Source: Inia geoffrensis | Taxonomy: Eukaryota; Chordata; Mammalia; Artiodactyla; Iniidae | Direction of reading: 5' to 3' | Assembly (NCBI GenBank): GCA_036417435.1 | Contig: CM070904.1 | Location: 133,486,695 to 133,550,694 of the forward strand | DNA: 64,000 bases | Shown here: piece by piece, positions 12,641 to 25,309 of the stretch | How positions within the stretch are numbered: the first letter of the stretch is position 1 | How the letters are laid out: each line of letters begins with the position of its first letter | Notes under the pieces: generated by a model | Database searches by the model: none | The model's input: only the letters and a program-made list of their open reading frames with translations | What the model was told of the DNA's origin: nothing | Program-made: the position numbers and the translations under genes

Positions 12641-12672
12641 GAGATGGAGAAGCCAAAAGCAGGTGCTGTTTG

Positions 12673-13005
12673 TTTTTAATTTATTTATTTAATTTATTTA
12701 TTTTTGTCTGCGTTGGGTCTTTGTTGCTGCACGCGGGCTTTCTCTAGTTGCAGCGAGTGGGGCCTTCTCTTCGTTGTGGTGCGTGGGCTTCCCATTGCAG
12801 TGGCTTCTCTTGTTGCAGAGCACGGACTCTAGGCGTGCGGGCTTCAGTAGTTGTGGCTCACGGGCTCTAGAGCGCAGGCTCAGTAGTTGCGGCGCACGGG
12901 CTTAGTTGCTCCGCGGCATGTGGCATCTTCCCGGACCAGGGCTCGAACACATGTCTCCTGCATTGGCAGGCGGATTCTTAACCACTGCACCACCAAGGAA
13001 GCCTG
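12673..13005 (-). mobile_element. CHR-family tRNA-Glu SINE (long subtype)
   Basis: Read on the minus strand, it starts with a 'ggcttccttggtggtgcagt' tRNA-like head and has a body seen as 'tctctagttgcagcgagtgg' on the + strand and a TTTATT-rich tail at 12673-12715. It is flanked by a 17-bp target-site duplication, 12656-12672 and 13006-13022 (aaagc-a/t-ggtgctgtttg), with one mismatch. This marks it as a lineage-specific retroposition copied by L1 machinery. Confidence 0.93.
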
Positions 13006-13022
13006 AAAGCTGGTGCTGTTTG

Positions 13023-14721
13023 CTTCCCCTAAGTAAATGCATCCCAGAGAGCGGTACACACTCCTGGGGGCCGGGGTGGCATCACCCGCGGGGGCCGGGG
13101 CGTGCCTGGGAAGGGCTCAGCTGTGCTCAGCATCTCAATCTGGGTGCTGGTCTCACGGGTGTTTCTTGCTTGTGAAAACTCACCCACCGGACACATCAAT
13201 TTCACACTTCAGGAAAAGTGAGCTTAAGTTCAAGGCCAGAGAGGGCTGGGGGGCCGGGGGTGGGCGCAGGGGGCAGCTCAGCATGGTTTCCGACGGCCGG
13301 GAGGCTGACTAGGCACCTGGAGTCCGGGCACACCCCAGCTCCGCAAGGGCGCCCGCTGCGGATGGGCACAGGCTCCCACTTTGCACCCACACGGCCTCCT
13401 GGACCACGAGGGACACATCTCCACCCTCAGCCAGGGACCCCAAGGCGCCGGCCCGCGGTACAGCCCAGAGCCCGTGGGCAGGGGGCCCGGCAGCCTCCCA
13501 GAGGCCGCCCTGTGCACAGGCGTTTAATCAGAGCCAGGGGGTCAGACGAGCCAAGTGGCTCAGGCAGAGTCTCCCCAGCAAAAGCAGACTCTGCCCCTCA
13601 CACCCCAGGGGCCCTCTGTGGGCAAGGCAGGGGCCCCAGGGCTAGAAGGAGCTCTCCGAAGATACGCCCCCCCTGCCCCACGCACCTGCGTCTCCCCTCT
13701 TCCAGAACCCCTCACCCTCAGCCTCACCTTTCAGCCTCACACCCGCGCGAGCCCACCTTCTCCCGCCCCTCCTGGTCTCCCCACCCTACTGCCTCTTCGC
13801 AGCCTCCGCCGAGGGCATCCCTTGTCCTGGGCTGGCTCAGCATCCCAGCCTCCGCCCCCGCTCTCGCCCCAGCTCTCAGGAAAGGGGGAGCCGGTGGGCA
13901 GCGCCTGGAGGGAACGGGCCGCGTGGACGCAGCGCTGTGCGCGTGAGCCCCCCGCGTGCACAACCACGGCTGGGACACGACACAGCGAGCATCTGAGATA
14001 CAACCGGGGAAGGGGAAGAATCATACCGTGACTTCCTTCACTTTGTTACAAACTTCCTTCCAAAACGTGGAGCCCTCACAAGGCGGTGCACCCTAGGCAC
14101 TCAGGAGCCGCGCATTGAACTGATAAGATTTCTCTGTGCGCCGTTTTCAAGGAAGATTAAAATGACAGCTATTTCCAAAACACAAAAAGTCGAAGTAACC
14201 CTGAGTAATTAAAGCGTCTGAGAGGGGGAAACAATTCCCCACATCAAAGACGGAAAAAATTCAAGAAGAGATTTACAAAAAGGCGTTTTAACATCCAATG
14301 TGATCTCTTGCTATGAAACTGCTCTTTTCTGTCAGACGCTGTGTTTTATTTCTTGAATAAGGTAACCAAAACTCAGACTGGCTAGGCACAGTTGTCCGGA
14401 GTACCTCCACACGCTGGGAGCTGTGACAAACTCTTCCGGAGGACTTCTGGAAATGTGCGTCCAAAGTTAAAATATGCAGACCTCTGACCCTGCATTTCTG
14501 AGAATTTTTTTCTAAGGAAATAGTTGTGCAAGGATGCATACGGCAGGAACCTTTGTCCTAATGGTGAAAAACTAGCAGAAAAGCCACCGAAACCTGGCTG
14601 GTAGAGTGAATAAACGGTCCCCCCCGGAAGGCGGGGTAGGTTCGGCCTGTGCATGTCTCCAGAGGAAGCTGCCCCACGGTTCCAGAAGTTACAGCAAGAT
14701 CTCAGTTGTGTTAGGACGTAG
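13023..14721. other. intergenic; AT-rich unassigned block near 14.0-14.4 kb
   Basis: About 13023-13980 is GC-rich without a recognisable gene. About 14000-14400 is AT-rich and not a repeat I can name. It contains TGATAAG at 14121-14127 (GATA-type), TGACAG at 14163-14168 (MEIS-type) and TAATTA at 14216-14221 (homeodomain-type). About 14460-14620 resembles degraded L1 sequence ('ctaaggaaatagttgtgcaa'). Confidence 0.4.
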
Positions 14722-14948
14722 CAGCAGTTCTCAGCCAGGGACGGGTTCCCACCCGACTCGCACAACCTGGAGACACGGCCACGTGTCCAGACCGCTGTGG
14801 ATGTCACGACGTGACACGTGTGACTGTCACGACTCGGGTGCTCCTGGCGTCTGCTAGGCAGAGGGCAGGGGATCTGCTCACCACCCTGTGAAGCACGGGT
14901 CGTCCCTACACAGAGAATGTCGACAGTGCCAAGGTTGAGAAACCCCAG
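14722..14948 (+). mobile_element. MER5A-type hAT DNA transposon remnant
   Basis: The element starts with 'cagcagttctcagccaggga' and ends with 'agtgccaaggttgagaaacc', the diagnostic termini of MER5 elements of the hAT-Charlie group. In between are 'tgtcacgactcgggtgctcc' and 'tggcgtctgctaggcagagg', also in the expected order. It is non-autonomous with no transposase. Confidence 0.8.
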
Positions 14949-15260
14949 AATGCAGCCTTCTGAGTATCTGAAAGTCTGCCCATCACACCGTTAACGAAGT
15001 TGAAACCTGAGGTGCAGGGCTGAGGGTGGAGGATTACAATGGGTCTGACTCTCTGTATATTCGTTTGAATTTTCAATAAATTATTTTACGAGATTTGTCT
15101 CCAAAACGCCACTTTGAGTCCATTTCCCTCAAGGTTCCTGGTCAGGCACAACGCACTTTGTCTCAAATGACCCCTTACGCCCTCCTGCCCTCGGCTTGTC
15201 TCTGCCTGTTAGGATGATAAGAACATGTGCTGAGACTGTTTACTCTCCACCCCCCCCCCC

Positions 15261-15905
15261 ATTTTAATGGCTTTATTGAGCTATAATTTACATACCGTAA
15301 CATATCCACAGAGTTGTGCAACCAATACCACCATGTAACTGTAAGACACCGTCACCCTCCCCCAGAGAAACCTCACGCCCATTGGCAGCCATTCCACACA
15401 CTCCCCCACCCCCCAGCCCTCGGCAACCACAAATCTGCTCCCCGTCTCTTTAGATTTGTCTCTTCTGGATAATTCATATAAATGGAATCACATAACATGT
15501 GGTCTCGAGTGACTGGCTTCTTTCAGTCAGCGTAATGCTTTCCAGGTTCACTCATGTTGTAACACGGATCAGAACTCCAGTCCTTTTTGTGGCCAAATAA
15601 TATTCCATTGTATGAATAGACCGTGCTGTGTTCATCCATCCAACCGTCATCGGACTCTTGGGTTGTTTCCACCTTCCAGCTGCGGTGAGTAGTGCTGCTG
15701 TAATCATCCATGGACAAGTTTCCGTAGGAACATGTGATTTCATGTCTCGTGAGTATAATACTCAAGTGGAATGGAATTGCTGGGTCATGTGGTAGCTCTA
15801 TGTTTAACCTTTGAATGAACTATCGGACTTTTCCAAAGCGGCTGCAGCCATTTCACTCCCCCACCGGCAGTGCATGAGACCCCTGTTTCCCCACATCAGA
15901 TGAGT
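15261..15905 (-). mobile_element. L1 fragment (old L1M, ORF2 end/3' UTR), antisense
   Basis: On the + strand this shows the familiar antisense L1 string: 'ggctttattgagctataatt', 'gttgtgcaaccaatacca', 'cccattggcagccattcc', 'aataatattccattgtatga' and 'ggaattgctgggtcatgtgg'. It includes the end of ORF2 and the 3' UTR. Many substitutions show it is old and inactive. Confidence 0.9.
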
Positions 15906-15989
15906 CCTTCTACTTTTAAACAGGAACCTTCCAGGAGTGCGGCCACTTGAGAGCAGCGGCCCTGCAGTCCCAGCAAGGAGAAAGCACTG

Positions 15990-17145
15990 ACTACTTCCTC
16001 AAACTCTATGCAAATAAATGTGGAAAATGGATAAAATGAGCCCTATCCTAGGAAACACAATTTGCTAAAACTAACAAGGGTGAGGGAGAGACCTAAATAG
16101 AACAATTGCCAAAAGAAAAAGAGAAGTGTGTCAAGCAGCTATGTTCCAAAAAAGCACGAGACCCAGGCAGTGTAACCAACAAATTCTGCCCCACCCCCCT
16201 CCAAGAAAAACAGATCATTCCAACATCATTCACACAGCTTTAGAGCACAGACACAGACAGGTTCTCATTGTATCCAAGGTAAACGTGATACTGTTGTCAA
16301 AATCCAACGTATACGGTACATAAAGATGGCTCTCTTCTATGAAGACCCATGCAAAAATCCTGAGTAAAATGCAAGCAGACAGGTTCTAGCCTGTCTGCAC
16401 TTTTGGAGTATCAGACTCCATGAGAAGCAGGGCCTATTTCAGGGGGCAGTTACTGACACAATTTGTGGATTTAATGAAGATGTTTAATGAAATGCAGCAT
16501 TCATTCTCATTTAAAGTTTAAAAAGTAACGAAATAGAAATAGGTGGAAACCTCCCTCACGTGATAAAAGACACCTCCGCCCCACGCAAGCATCGTGCTTG
16601 ATGTGGAAATATATATATATTTGTCCCTAAGACCAAAGCAAGATGAATCCACCATCCGCCCTACTGCTGGGCATTGCTGCACAGGTGAGAAAAGGAAAGA
16701 AACCAGGGGCATTCAAACTGAAAAAAGAAAGGTAAAATTAACACTATTTTCAGAGTATATGATTGCATACTTGGAAAAACAAATAAAATCAACTAAAGAT
16801 TGTTATAAGCCAAAGGAGAATTCTGCATATGATGACTAAGTACAAAAATAATATACAGAAATCTGTAGCTTTCATCAAATACCTAACAATAAACTGTAGA
16901 AGTTATAGAAGAGAAGATCCCACTTGAAAAGAGCAACAAGGCTGATAAAAGCCTAAGGACTAAAGTCTACGTGAGGAAAATTTTTACACGGATATGTTGT
17001 GAATGAATAAAAAGTCACACTAGGCCCTTGCGTAGACAGATTCATAAAGATGTCAGTTCTCCAGAGCTTCATCTAAAACATTAATGTGATTCCAATAAAA
17101 ACACCAAGAAGACATTTTAACTAGAAAAGGAAAAGTTTAAAGTAA
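15990..17145 (+). mobile_element. L1 ORF2 remnant, + strand
   Basis: Degraded L1 ORF2 blocks occur in order: an 'aaatggataaaatgag' block, 'ccaacaaattctg', 'gatcattccaacatcattc', 'gcaaaaatcctgagtaaaat', 'ggggcattcaaactgaaaaa', 'acaataaactgtagaag' and 'ttccaataaaaacacc'. The reading frame is destroyed by stops and indels. Lower-quality L1-like sequence may continue to about 18.26 kb. Confidence 0.85.
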
Positions 17146-18789
17146 AGCATCATAATTACAATCACGTGGTACCGTCACGCATGTAAGCAGATAAATGCTG
17201 GACGAGGCATTCCTGGTATCAACCCAAACATGCGGATCACGTCCTGTGTGGGGAGACCTTGGTTGTTCGGTGTATGCTGGGCGATGCTGGGACCCCTAGA
17301 GCTCGCTGGGGGAAAGCTTAGATCATTGACCTCACATGAGACACCAGAAAAGGTCAAATAGATAAATACAATGAAAGCATGAATGTTCAGAGGATCCGTG
17401 GGAGACCATTACCTTTGCTTATCTCAGGGTAAGGAGGGCCTCTCTACACAAGACAAAACTTGAAGGTGTAAAAACATGGTACAAAGTAGCTGCTTAGGGG
17501 GACTTTTCTTCTGCTTAGGATGGAAGACGCAACAAGAGAATGTCACCCCCACCGCGACATGAATAAGGCTTCAGAATCATCATTTTGGGGCCGCTGGAGG
17601 AGCTGAGGTGGAAGGACAGCCCCGGGAGCTGAAATCCAGCCGACAAGACGTACAGCTGCCCCCAAGCTGGGAAGCAGAAATCAGCAGCGTTGTGACAAGT
17701 TCTCAGGACCCCATGGAGCTGACGTGGCGGTTTGGAAGCCCCAGGAGTCCAGACACAGGGGTCATGATTGCTTAGGCCCTGCCGAGTCCTGGGGGCCGCC
17801 CAGGGGGCTTGGAGAGCCGCTCTGTGGCGCAGGGCACGGGGTGCCCATCCCGCCGCGATGGAGGGGCAGGTGGGCCAGGAGAAACCACCTGTGCCCCCGA
17901 TTCTGTCTGACGCCAGGCAGGTGTCCTCTGCGTCAGGGGACAGGGACCAGCCTGCCTTCGGGACACCAAACACGAGGCTGGGAGTGCTGCCTTTGGGAGT
18001 GGGGTGGGACTGCATGTAAACCCTGCATTGGGTACAATGGGGTGAAGGAGGGAAGACAGCAGAGGGAACCCTGGAGGCCCAGCATGTTCCATCCTGGGGA
18101 GCATGTCCTGTGTGTGTCGTTTAGTCCGTAGGATCCACCAGGGTAAGTGTCAGTGTGGACAAAGGTGCTGTACCTTGCAGCATGTCAGCCCTGGGGGCAG
18201 CGGGGTGAAGGGTCTCCCGGAACTCTTCAGTAAGTCTGCAATCACTTCAAGATAAAAAGGTGAAGAAAAACGACAGCACTGAGAAGCAGTTTGCACGCTC
18301 TTTCCTTTCTGCATCCTCTATCCAGGGGGTGTCACGGTGAAACCTCGGCCCAAAGTTCCACCCTGCCCATCAGGAGGGAATCCTTCTGCCAGCCCTGTGT
18401 GCCTGTGAAATGACCTGGGGCTGAGGGCTCTGGGCCCAAAAAAACGGGAACACCCGCGTGTCCACACGTCTCCGTGCGCACGGGACATACCGCGCGCTGG
18501 GGCGAAAGTGTGCGGGGAACCGCAATTGGGGCAGCCGTGTGCACAGCTCCACGTGTGTGTGTCCTGGCTGCAAGTCCAGGTCTACGTGTGCCCCAGTACA
18601 GACACACAAACCCTCAAGAGGCCTCCAGGAGGGGGGACACCAGCGGAAGGAGACATGGCCCTGCACAAGCCCCAGCACCTCTGAACTCTGACCAAGGGAT
18701 TTACTGCTTACTCAGAAACGCTACCTATATACGTTTTAAATAATGCTTAGTGGTTCCTAGGGAGAGCAGCTTCCAGCTGGGGGAGTCTC

Positions 18790-18865
18790 TTGGGGTTCAC
18801 AGCACCTGGCACAGAGCAGGGTTCAGATAATGCCGGATGAGCGAATGAAAGAAAGAATGAACCGG
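18790..18865 (+). mobile_element. L2 3'-end fragment
   Basis: The blocks 'cacagcacctggcacagagc' and 'gaatgaaagaaagaatgaa' match the 3' end of L2 elements. It is short and diverged. Confidence 0.55.
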
Positions 18866-20183
18866 TAAAGAAACAATGGAAGGTCCCCAGTTCCCCCTCG
18901 AGCTCCCCAACCTGCCCCCTGCCCCGCCTTCTGCCACCCATCCTAGTGACGCTCCTGGGCTCACCTCACTGGCCCCCCGTGGCAGGAACCAGCTCTCCTC
19001 ATCTCCAGAGACAGAGCAGAACTCTCCCACCCACGCCTTCCTCTCCCACCCCCTTTCTCCCCTCCTTGCAGCCACCTTGGGCCCGGTTGGCCCTGGGGCC
19101 ACATGCACACGTTTTGCCCTTGGGCCCAGGAACCCCAGCCCGTCTCTGTTGTGGGAAGCAGAGACCTGGGAACCAGGGACCCCAATTCTGTCCAGGCCAT
19201 CCTCGTGGTCCCCCTCTAACCTCCTGCCCCTCCCAGGGTGCCCCTGAAGGGTCTGTTAGCTGGCATCTCCCCACCACCATCCTAACCCAGGAGAAGGTAG
19301 GGCAAGTGGGGTGCATAAGCCACGGCTTGGGGCCCAGACACTCTGGCAGGACTGGGAGTGCTGAGATGCTGCCCCGTGGAGGGGAGGGGTCTGTTCACCT
19401 TCTCTGGAAACGCAGCAAAGACTGAGCCTGTGCAGCATGAGGGGACGGCCCTGCTCAACAGTGGACACCTGTGCACAGCTTAGTGATGGGACGCTGTCCC
19501 CGCTTGCTGACCTTCAGGCGCTCAGGGACACTAGCTTCCATGACCCCCAACCCCCGACCCTACCCCGCTGCCTCCAAGTTGCATTTCTTGCCCCCTGGCT
19601 CTGGTCCGTGCCCCCCCAGGTCCACCCAGAGACCTCCTACGCAGACCCCCCGCACAGCTCTACACAGTGCTCCTGGCTGGAGAAAGAGGGGTGGCCCTTC
19701 CGGGAGGGGAAGGGCAGGTCAGACCTGGGAGGGACAAAGGGCCCCACGGGCCCTGCCCTGGGAGTCTGTGGCCTGTTCAGACCTTCTCGTCCAGCTGCAG
19801 GCCCCAGGCCAGTCAGGAGGGGTTGGGGGAGCAGGGTGCTGAGCCCCACTGGAGTCTGCCATGCTCCGAGGCCACACGAGGGCCATGGCATCCCAGACCC
19901 TCCACGGTGGCCACGTGTGCCTACCTCTCCCGTCAACACCCCACAGGGGCGCCTCTGTCCTCCCAAATTTCTCCCCTACCTCGTTCCCCGCTGGGTACAG
20001 TTCTCTGTAACCTGACAGAGGGAAGGCAGCCTGCCTCACCAGGGGCCCTCCTGGGCCGCCCACCGGAGCGCCCCTCACCCCAGCCTCACGGCCGTCATGT
20101 ATGGGACACAGGGTGGCTGCTCCTTCCCTCCAGGCAGCAGGCTGTGGAGGGGAGGGTGGGCAGGCAGGAAGGTGGGTCCCAGC

Positions 20184-20210
20184 GGGGGCGGGGCGGGGGG
20201 GGGGGGGCGT
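20184..20210 (+). repeat. poly-G / G-quadruplex-prone run
   Basis: The tract reads as gcgggg repeated and then about 13 consecutive G residues. It can form a G-quadruplex and is a common site of sequencing error. Confidence 0.7.
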
Positions 20211-23200
20211 CTGCCACAGCTGCATCCACCCCTGAGCAGGGCTGTGGCTCATTCCCACCGAGCGCATGCCCTGGCTTTGGGGCCCAGCCTCAGACAGGCT
20301 CCTGAGGGCCCTGGCCTACCGCCCAGCCCTTCTCACGGCGTAGCCGCCCCCCACCTCCCACGCAGGATGTGGCCTGTATCCGTGTCTCCTGCGTGTGTGG
20401 GGGGAGGGGGGAGGGGGGTTATCTCAGGACCCCCTGGAGTTCAGAGCCCTTCAGAGCCCTGCAGCCCTTCTCCGCCATCGTGTTCCCAAGGGCCCCGGAG
20501 CCACGAGGTCATAGCAGTCGTCCCCACAAGACCTCGGAGTCGCAGGCACTGTCCTTGCCCTGCAGACTCCCCCCTTCCCACCGGGGTGGGGGGCAGAGAG
20601 GGCTGAGGCCCAACTGCAGCTGCTCGCCAGCCCCCAGGGCAGGAGAAGCTCAGGGAGAGGCCGAGACCAGCTCACCAGGGGTGGATGCCGGGGTCCAAGG
20701 GGGAGAGGGAGGGGCCCACAAGAGCAGACCTTGGCTCCTTCACGGTTGGCAGGGTAGGCAGCGGCTGGAAGGGCTCGGGCTGAGTCTGAACCCTGCACCC
20801 CACCTTGTCCTCGCCTGACCAGCCATGTGACCAGGTGGCGGCCTCACGTGGAAGGTGACGACACGCAGGCCCCTGCCCTGGGATGTCTGCCATGGGCAGG
20901 TTTCGAGGTTCAGAGCCCTCTGGGGGCCGTGGGCCTTTGGGTCCAGTGTGGGGTGAGCCCCAGGTCACTCCACCGTGCCAGGGAGAGGCTCTCAAGACAC
21001 GTCCTGGGCCAGCAGGGACTTGCATGGACCTCCGCCCATCCCTCCTCTCTCTGTTATCACCGGGGACTGCTCCCCCATGTGAGAGCTGAGGCTCCTGGAG
21101 GAGGGCCCGGTGGGGCGAGGGTCCCAGCCCACTCCCCGGCAGAGCCCTGAACAAGCATGGGGCCAGGATGTGCCAAGTCCTCCCCCGGTCCCGAGGTCCC
21201 GGTAAGCGGGGCCGCCATGGCTGTGGAGAGCGGAGTAATCTGCAGGTGGGTCCTGGTGCTCCGGAGCCTGGGTATCCCGAGGGCAGTGGTCGGTTTACGG
21301 GACCCTCAGCTGAGCTTTGGTGCCAGTGACTCAATCGCACAGGAATCTAGGTGCTGCTGGGAAGCTGGTTGTAGACGAGCCAGCATCCGAGTCAGCTGCC
21401 TTCAGTAACGGAGGTGACTCCGATGACCCGGGCAGGCCCCCAGACATCTCCTGACTGATGATAGAGGTGCTGTTGGTTCCATCTCTCTGGCACGGCGGGG
21501 CTGCAAGGGCGGGATGAGGGCCGCCTTCCTGCAACAGCCCGAACAGCTTCGGGCTTGTCCATTTTATAGACTGAGCTGGGGTCCAGGTAAGCTCTTCTTT
21601 CAATTAAGCATCTTCTGCTAAAAGTAAAGTTTGCAAACCACTGACGGGGCGAAACCTCATCAACGCCCCGAAGGAGGCAGTGCAGGCAGAGGAGGAAGAG
21701 GCCAGGCCGGTCAAGGGCAAAGCGAGTTGGGGGCAGCCCCACACACCCTGCGGCCTCAGCCTCTCCCTGTCTGGGTCTGGCGCTTTGGGCCAGGGTGGGA
21801 GAGGGACCTGGCAGGGAGCCACCCGCAGCCGGGCCAGGCAGCCCGGCCCTTGTCCCGGCATCGATCACTGGCAGGCAGCCCCAGGTCTGTCATCAATCAC
21901 CCAGGGTTGATGGAGCCTCACTTCTGGAAGATTCCGGAACAGTCTGCTTCACCGCTCCCATTCTTTGTCCAGAAGTGGGGTGGCGTCAGGGAGCTGTTGA
22001 TGGCCTCCTTTTCCCCCGCCCTGCGCCGACCTGGGGTGTGGCTCCAGGCCATTCTCCTGAGGCTGAGCCCCACCTCCATCTGCTGTGCATTTGGGACCCT
22101 GGGTAGGAGGGTTGGCTGTGGTGGTCTCAGGGCGTAGGGGATGCTGCCTGCCCGCCGCCCCGCTGATGCAGAGTTGGGCACCACAGCCAGCCCTAAAGGC
22201 AGGCCAACCCCAAACCAGGCCAAGGCCCCTGGGGCTTTGGAGACCCCCGCACGCAGGCCCCCAGGGGTCAGCTCCCCACTCCCCATCCAGGGAACCCCTT
22301 GGAGGGTAGCCCTAGAGAAGGATTGGGGTGACAACATGGAAAGATAGGAGGCAAAGATGCGTCCGGAAAAAGCATGCTGGTCCGGACAGGAATCCCTCAG
22401 ATGTGCCCCAGTGCAGGCCCGGGTAGCAGAGAATCTAACCTCGCCCAAAACGAGGTCTGGCCACGGCCCCGGCTTCCAGGAGGTGAGCCCTGAGCCCTTG
22501 GAAGGTACCACCGAGTGGGGGTGTCTTTGTTCACCTGGGGACCTCGGTGACAAATGTGATGTGGGGTGCAGTCTTGGGGTCACGTGGTATCAACTGACCT
22601 CATGAGGGGCTGGACGCTGAGGTCAGCCACTTGGCCAATCATCAGTCAATCAATGAAGCGTGCTCCCGTAGCGGGGCTCCCGGAGAAACTCCAGACTTGG
22701 GCTGCAGTGAGCCCACAACTGGCTGTGCTCGGGGCCCTGAGCTCATGTGGATGTGGCAAGGCCGCGGCCATCCTACCTCCGAGAGGACAGTGGAAGCTTC
22801 CTGTCCGGCGTTTCTCCCAGGTTCCGCGCTCAGCCTCTCCCCATGGCTGCCTTCAACCTGTCTCCTTTCCCGGGAAAAACCATAGCCCTGAGCGTAGCAG
22901 CTCGGGTGTGTTCTGAGAGTCTTTCTAGTGAATTACAGAACGTGAGGCTGGTCTCAGGGACCGCGGACTCATCACCGATGTCAGAAACAGTCTTGTGTGG
23001 ATTTTCCCTCCGCCTGGGCCGGGTAGGCTCCGGACCCCACCTCCCAGAGCTGCTGCGGGGAGACTGGTCCTGCTGTCCCGACACGTGGCGGAGGCGCTGG
23101 AGGTCACCCACTTGATCCTCTGAACACAAATGGCTGTGCTGGCAGAGCGGTGAAGATGGAAGCTCCGGCCACTGGCCACTGGGACTCAGGTTCCTTAGCT

Positions 23201-23384
23201 GGAGAACGGCACAGCGGGGTCCCCCTACCAAGGCCACCTTCCAGGGCCACACTGCAGCCACACGGGGGGCTGGGCCAAGGCTCCACCTCCTCCCAGCGCG
23301 CCATCTGCACAGACCTCAATTTCAAACAGAATCAAAGTCTTTTTAGAGTTTGGGCAAAAACCTTGTGATTTTTCTTCTTTTCAA

Positions 23385-23425
23385 ATAGTTTGGGCTTGGC
23401 AAGTCCCAAACTATACTTTGCCAAG
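23385..23425. repeat. interleaved inverted repeats (pseudoknot-like geometry)
   Basis: Arm 1 atagtttggg (23385-23394) pairs perfectly with cccaaactat (23405-23414). The 10-base loop between them, cttggcaagt (23395-23404), is the near-perfect complement of actttgccaag (23415-23425), with one extra base. The two stems interleave as in an H-type pseudoknot. Function is unknown. Confidence 0.75.
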
Positions 23426-24583
23426 CTCTCCTTCCTCCTGTAATTTAAAGAAGAAAAAAAAAAAACAAGACGCCAAACCACTGTGCATTTCAAGGGAAAC
23501 TCGGTCTGTGTGCCACTTCTGCCGCGTCATCAAAATCACGGTTTGGAGAATCGACGTCGGGTCCAATGGCCTCACAGAGCCTTTCCCCGAGTTTGGTCAT
23601 TTTCTATTTTTCCGTTTTATTTTTAATCCGTCCACGAGGTGCCGTCTCTGCAGGGACCTGCAGAGAACCCCTCCCCAGGGCTGCCAGGCCTGAGGGCCGG
23701 TACCCGGGAGCCGGCGGGCCAGACCCCAGCTGTGGGCAGAAGTGGGACAGCCGGTGAGGGGCCCTGGGTTGTGAGCTGCCGCCCTCCGCCCTGCCCGTCC
23801 ACTTCAGAGGCCAGGGACCCAATACTGTCTCCTGACTCCGTGTGCCAGGACAGACAGACTCGCTGACACCACCCACAGGGCCCAGAGAGCCTCGGTGGCC
23901 TCTGCTCCGTGCTCCGGGGGCTAACAGGGAGGGGCTGCTCTACCACGGTGGGGTCTGGGGAAGGATGAGGGCCTCGGGATCAGGGCTGGTGCTTGACATG
24001 CATCTTGCCCTCTGGGGGGTTCCCTGGGAAAACATAGGATAGAAGAGTGGCCTCCTGGGTGAGCAGACCCCAGGCAGGGGAGACACCAGAGGGATAGGAC
24101 CCCTGGCTGAGCTCTTGGGACAGGCAGGAAGGATCTGCTGTCTGGTCCATTTGACTTGCGCTGCCAGGGTTCCCCCTGACTGAGCCCCGTATGTCCTCCA
24201 TCCGTGGGTTTTCCGTGGCCCTCAGTGGAGGAGGGATCCTGCAGGGCCTACGCCATCTGCAGATGGGCGGGTGCCATGCCCTAGGGAGCTGCCGAGCCAC
24301 ACGCCTCTGTGTAATGACAAGGCACCAGCCCACTTACGGGGCCGGGAGTCAAGTGTCCACAGCTTTGAGCAGTGGTTTCTGCTCGGATTAAGGGATGCAC
24401 ACCTCCACTTCCACCAAGTGACCCATTCTGCAGATCTGCCTGGGGGCACCGGCCTGCTGGGGACACCAGGCCCACAAAGTCAGGCGCAGGCCAGCGCCCA
24501 GACCACACGAGGGGCGGCTTCCGCCTTCCAGCCCTGGCACAGCGCTCAGCCGTGCGTCCCCAAGCTCAAAATTCCAAAGGACC

Positions 24584-24788
24584 GGGCTTCCCTGGTGGCG
24601 CAGTGGTTGAGAGTCCGCCTGCCAATGCAGGGGGCACGGGTTCGTGCCCCGGTCCGGGAAGATCCCACATGCCGCGGAGCGGCTGGGCCCGTGAGCCATG
24701 GCCGCTGAGCCTGCGCGTCCGGAGCCTGTGCTCCGCAACGGGAGAGGCCACAACAGGGAGAGGCCCGCGTACGACAAAAAAAAAAAAA
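24584..24788 (+). mobile_element. CHR-1-type tRNA-Glu SINE, young-looking
   Basis: This is a full-length copy from 'gggcttccctggtggcgcag' through 'gagccatggccgctgagcct' and 'gcaacgggagaggccacaac' to a run of A. It is flanked by perfect duplications of aaaattccaaaggacc at 24568-24583 and 24789-24804. The perfect target-site duplication and intact A tail suggest a relatively recent insertion. This family points to a cetacean genome. Confidence 0.96.
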
Positions 24789-24804
24789 AAAATTCCAAAG
24801 GACC

Positions 24805-25309
24805 TACTGTACAAAGATGTGCGGGGAGAGGCTGCAGACCCCTGGGTCTCAGCTGCTGGGCCTGAGGGGTTCCGGGGTGGGTGACTCCACCCCATTTCCA
24901 GGCAGCCCCGGAAAGGCCACACCTGCCTCCCCAAGGCAGGACTGCGCCACCGTGAGCGCGGGTGATGATGACTGGGGACACTAAGCACGGACAGCCCGGG
25001 GCAGGACAGGAGGGGGCCAGGGCTCTACAGGAAACTTTCCAGACTGTGGGACGCACAGCACCAGAAGCTGCATAAGGCAGGCCAGGCCCGACAGGTGCTG
25101 TCCGTCACACCCTGGCTGAGCAGCAGCCGGAGGTACACGGGGGACAGAGCCACTGATGCCCCTCTGACCCCACAGTCACAGCGATGTGGCCACCTGCCCT
25201 GAGCCCAGCAGGGAGCCCCGGGGCAGGAGAAGTCACCCAGACCAACAGAACTGGAGGGCTCGGGGGCTGACCACAGCAAACCACAGCCAGAAAGGGGTTG
25301 AAAACACCT
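24805..25309. other. intergenic, nothing recognised
   Basis: GC-rich sequence between a SINE and an L1 remnant. No gene or repeat was recognised. Confidence 0.5.

Larger units (their letters stand above)
17146..24567. other. intergenic, no gene supported
   Basis: The sequence is mostly GC-rich with only short overlapping open frames. Recognisable items are an L2-like fragment near 18790, a poly-G stretch near 20190-20206, and a compact fold-back structure at 23385-23425 followed by an A-run. No protein family motif was seen on either strand. Confidence 0.5.
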
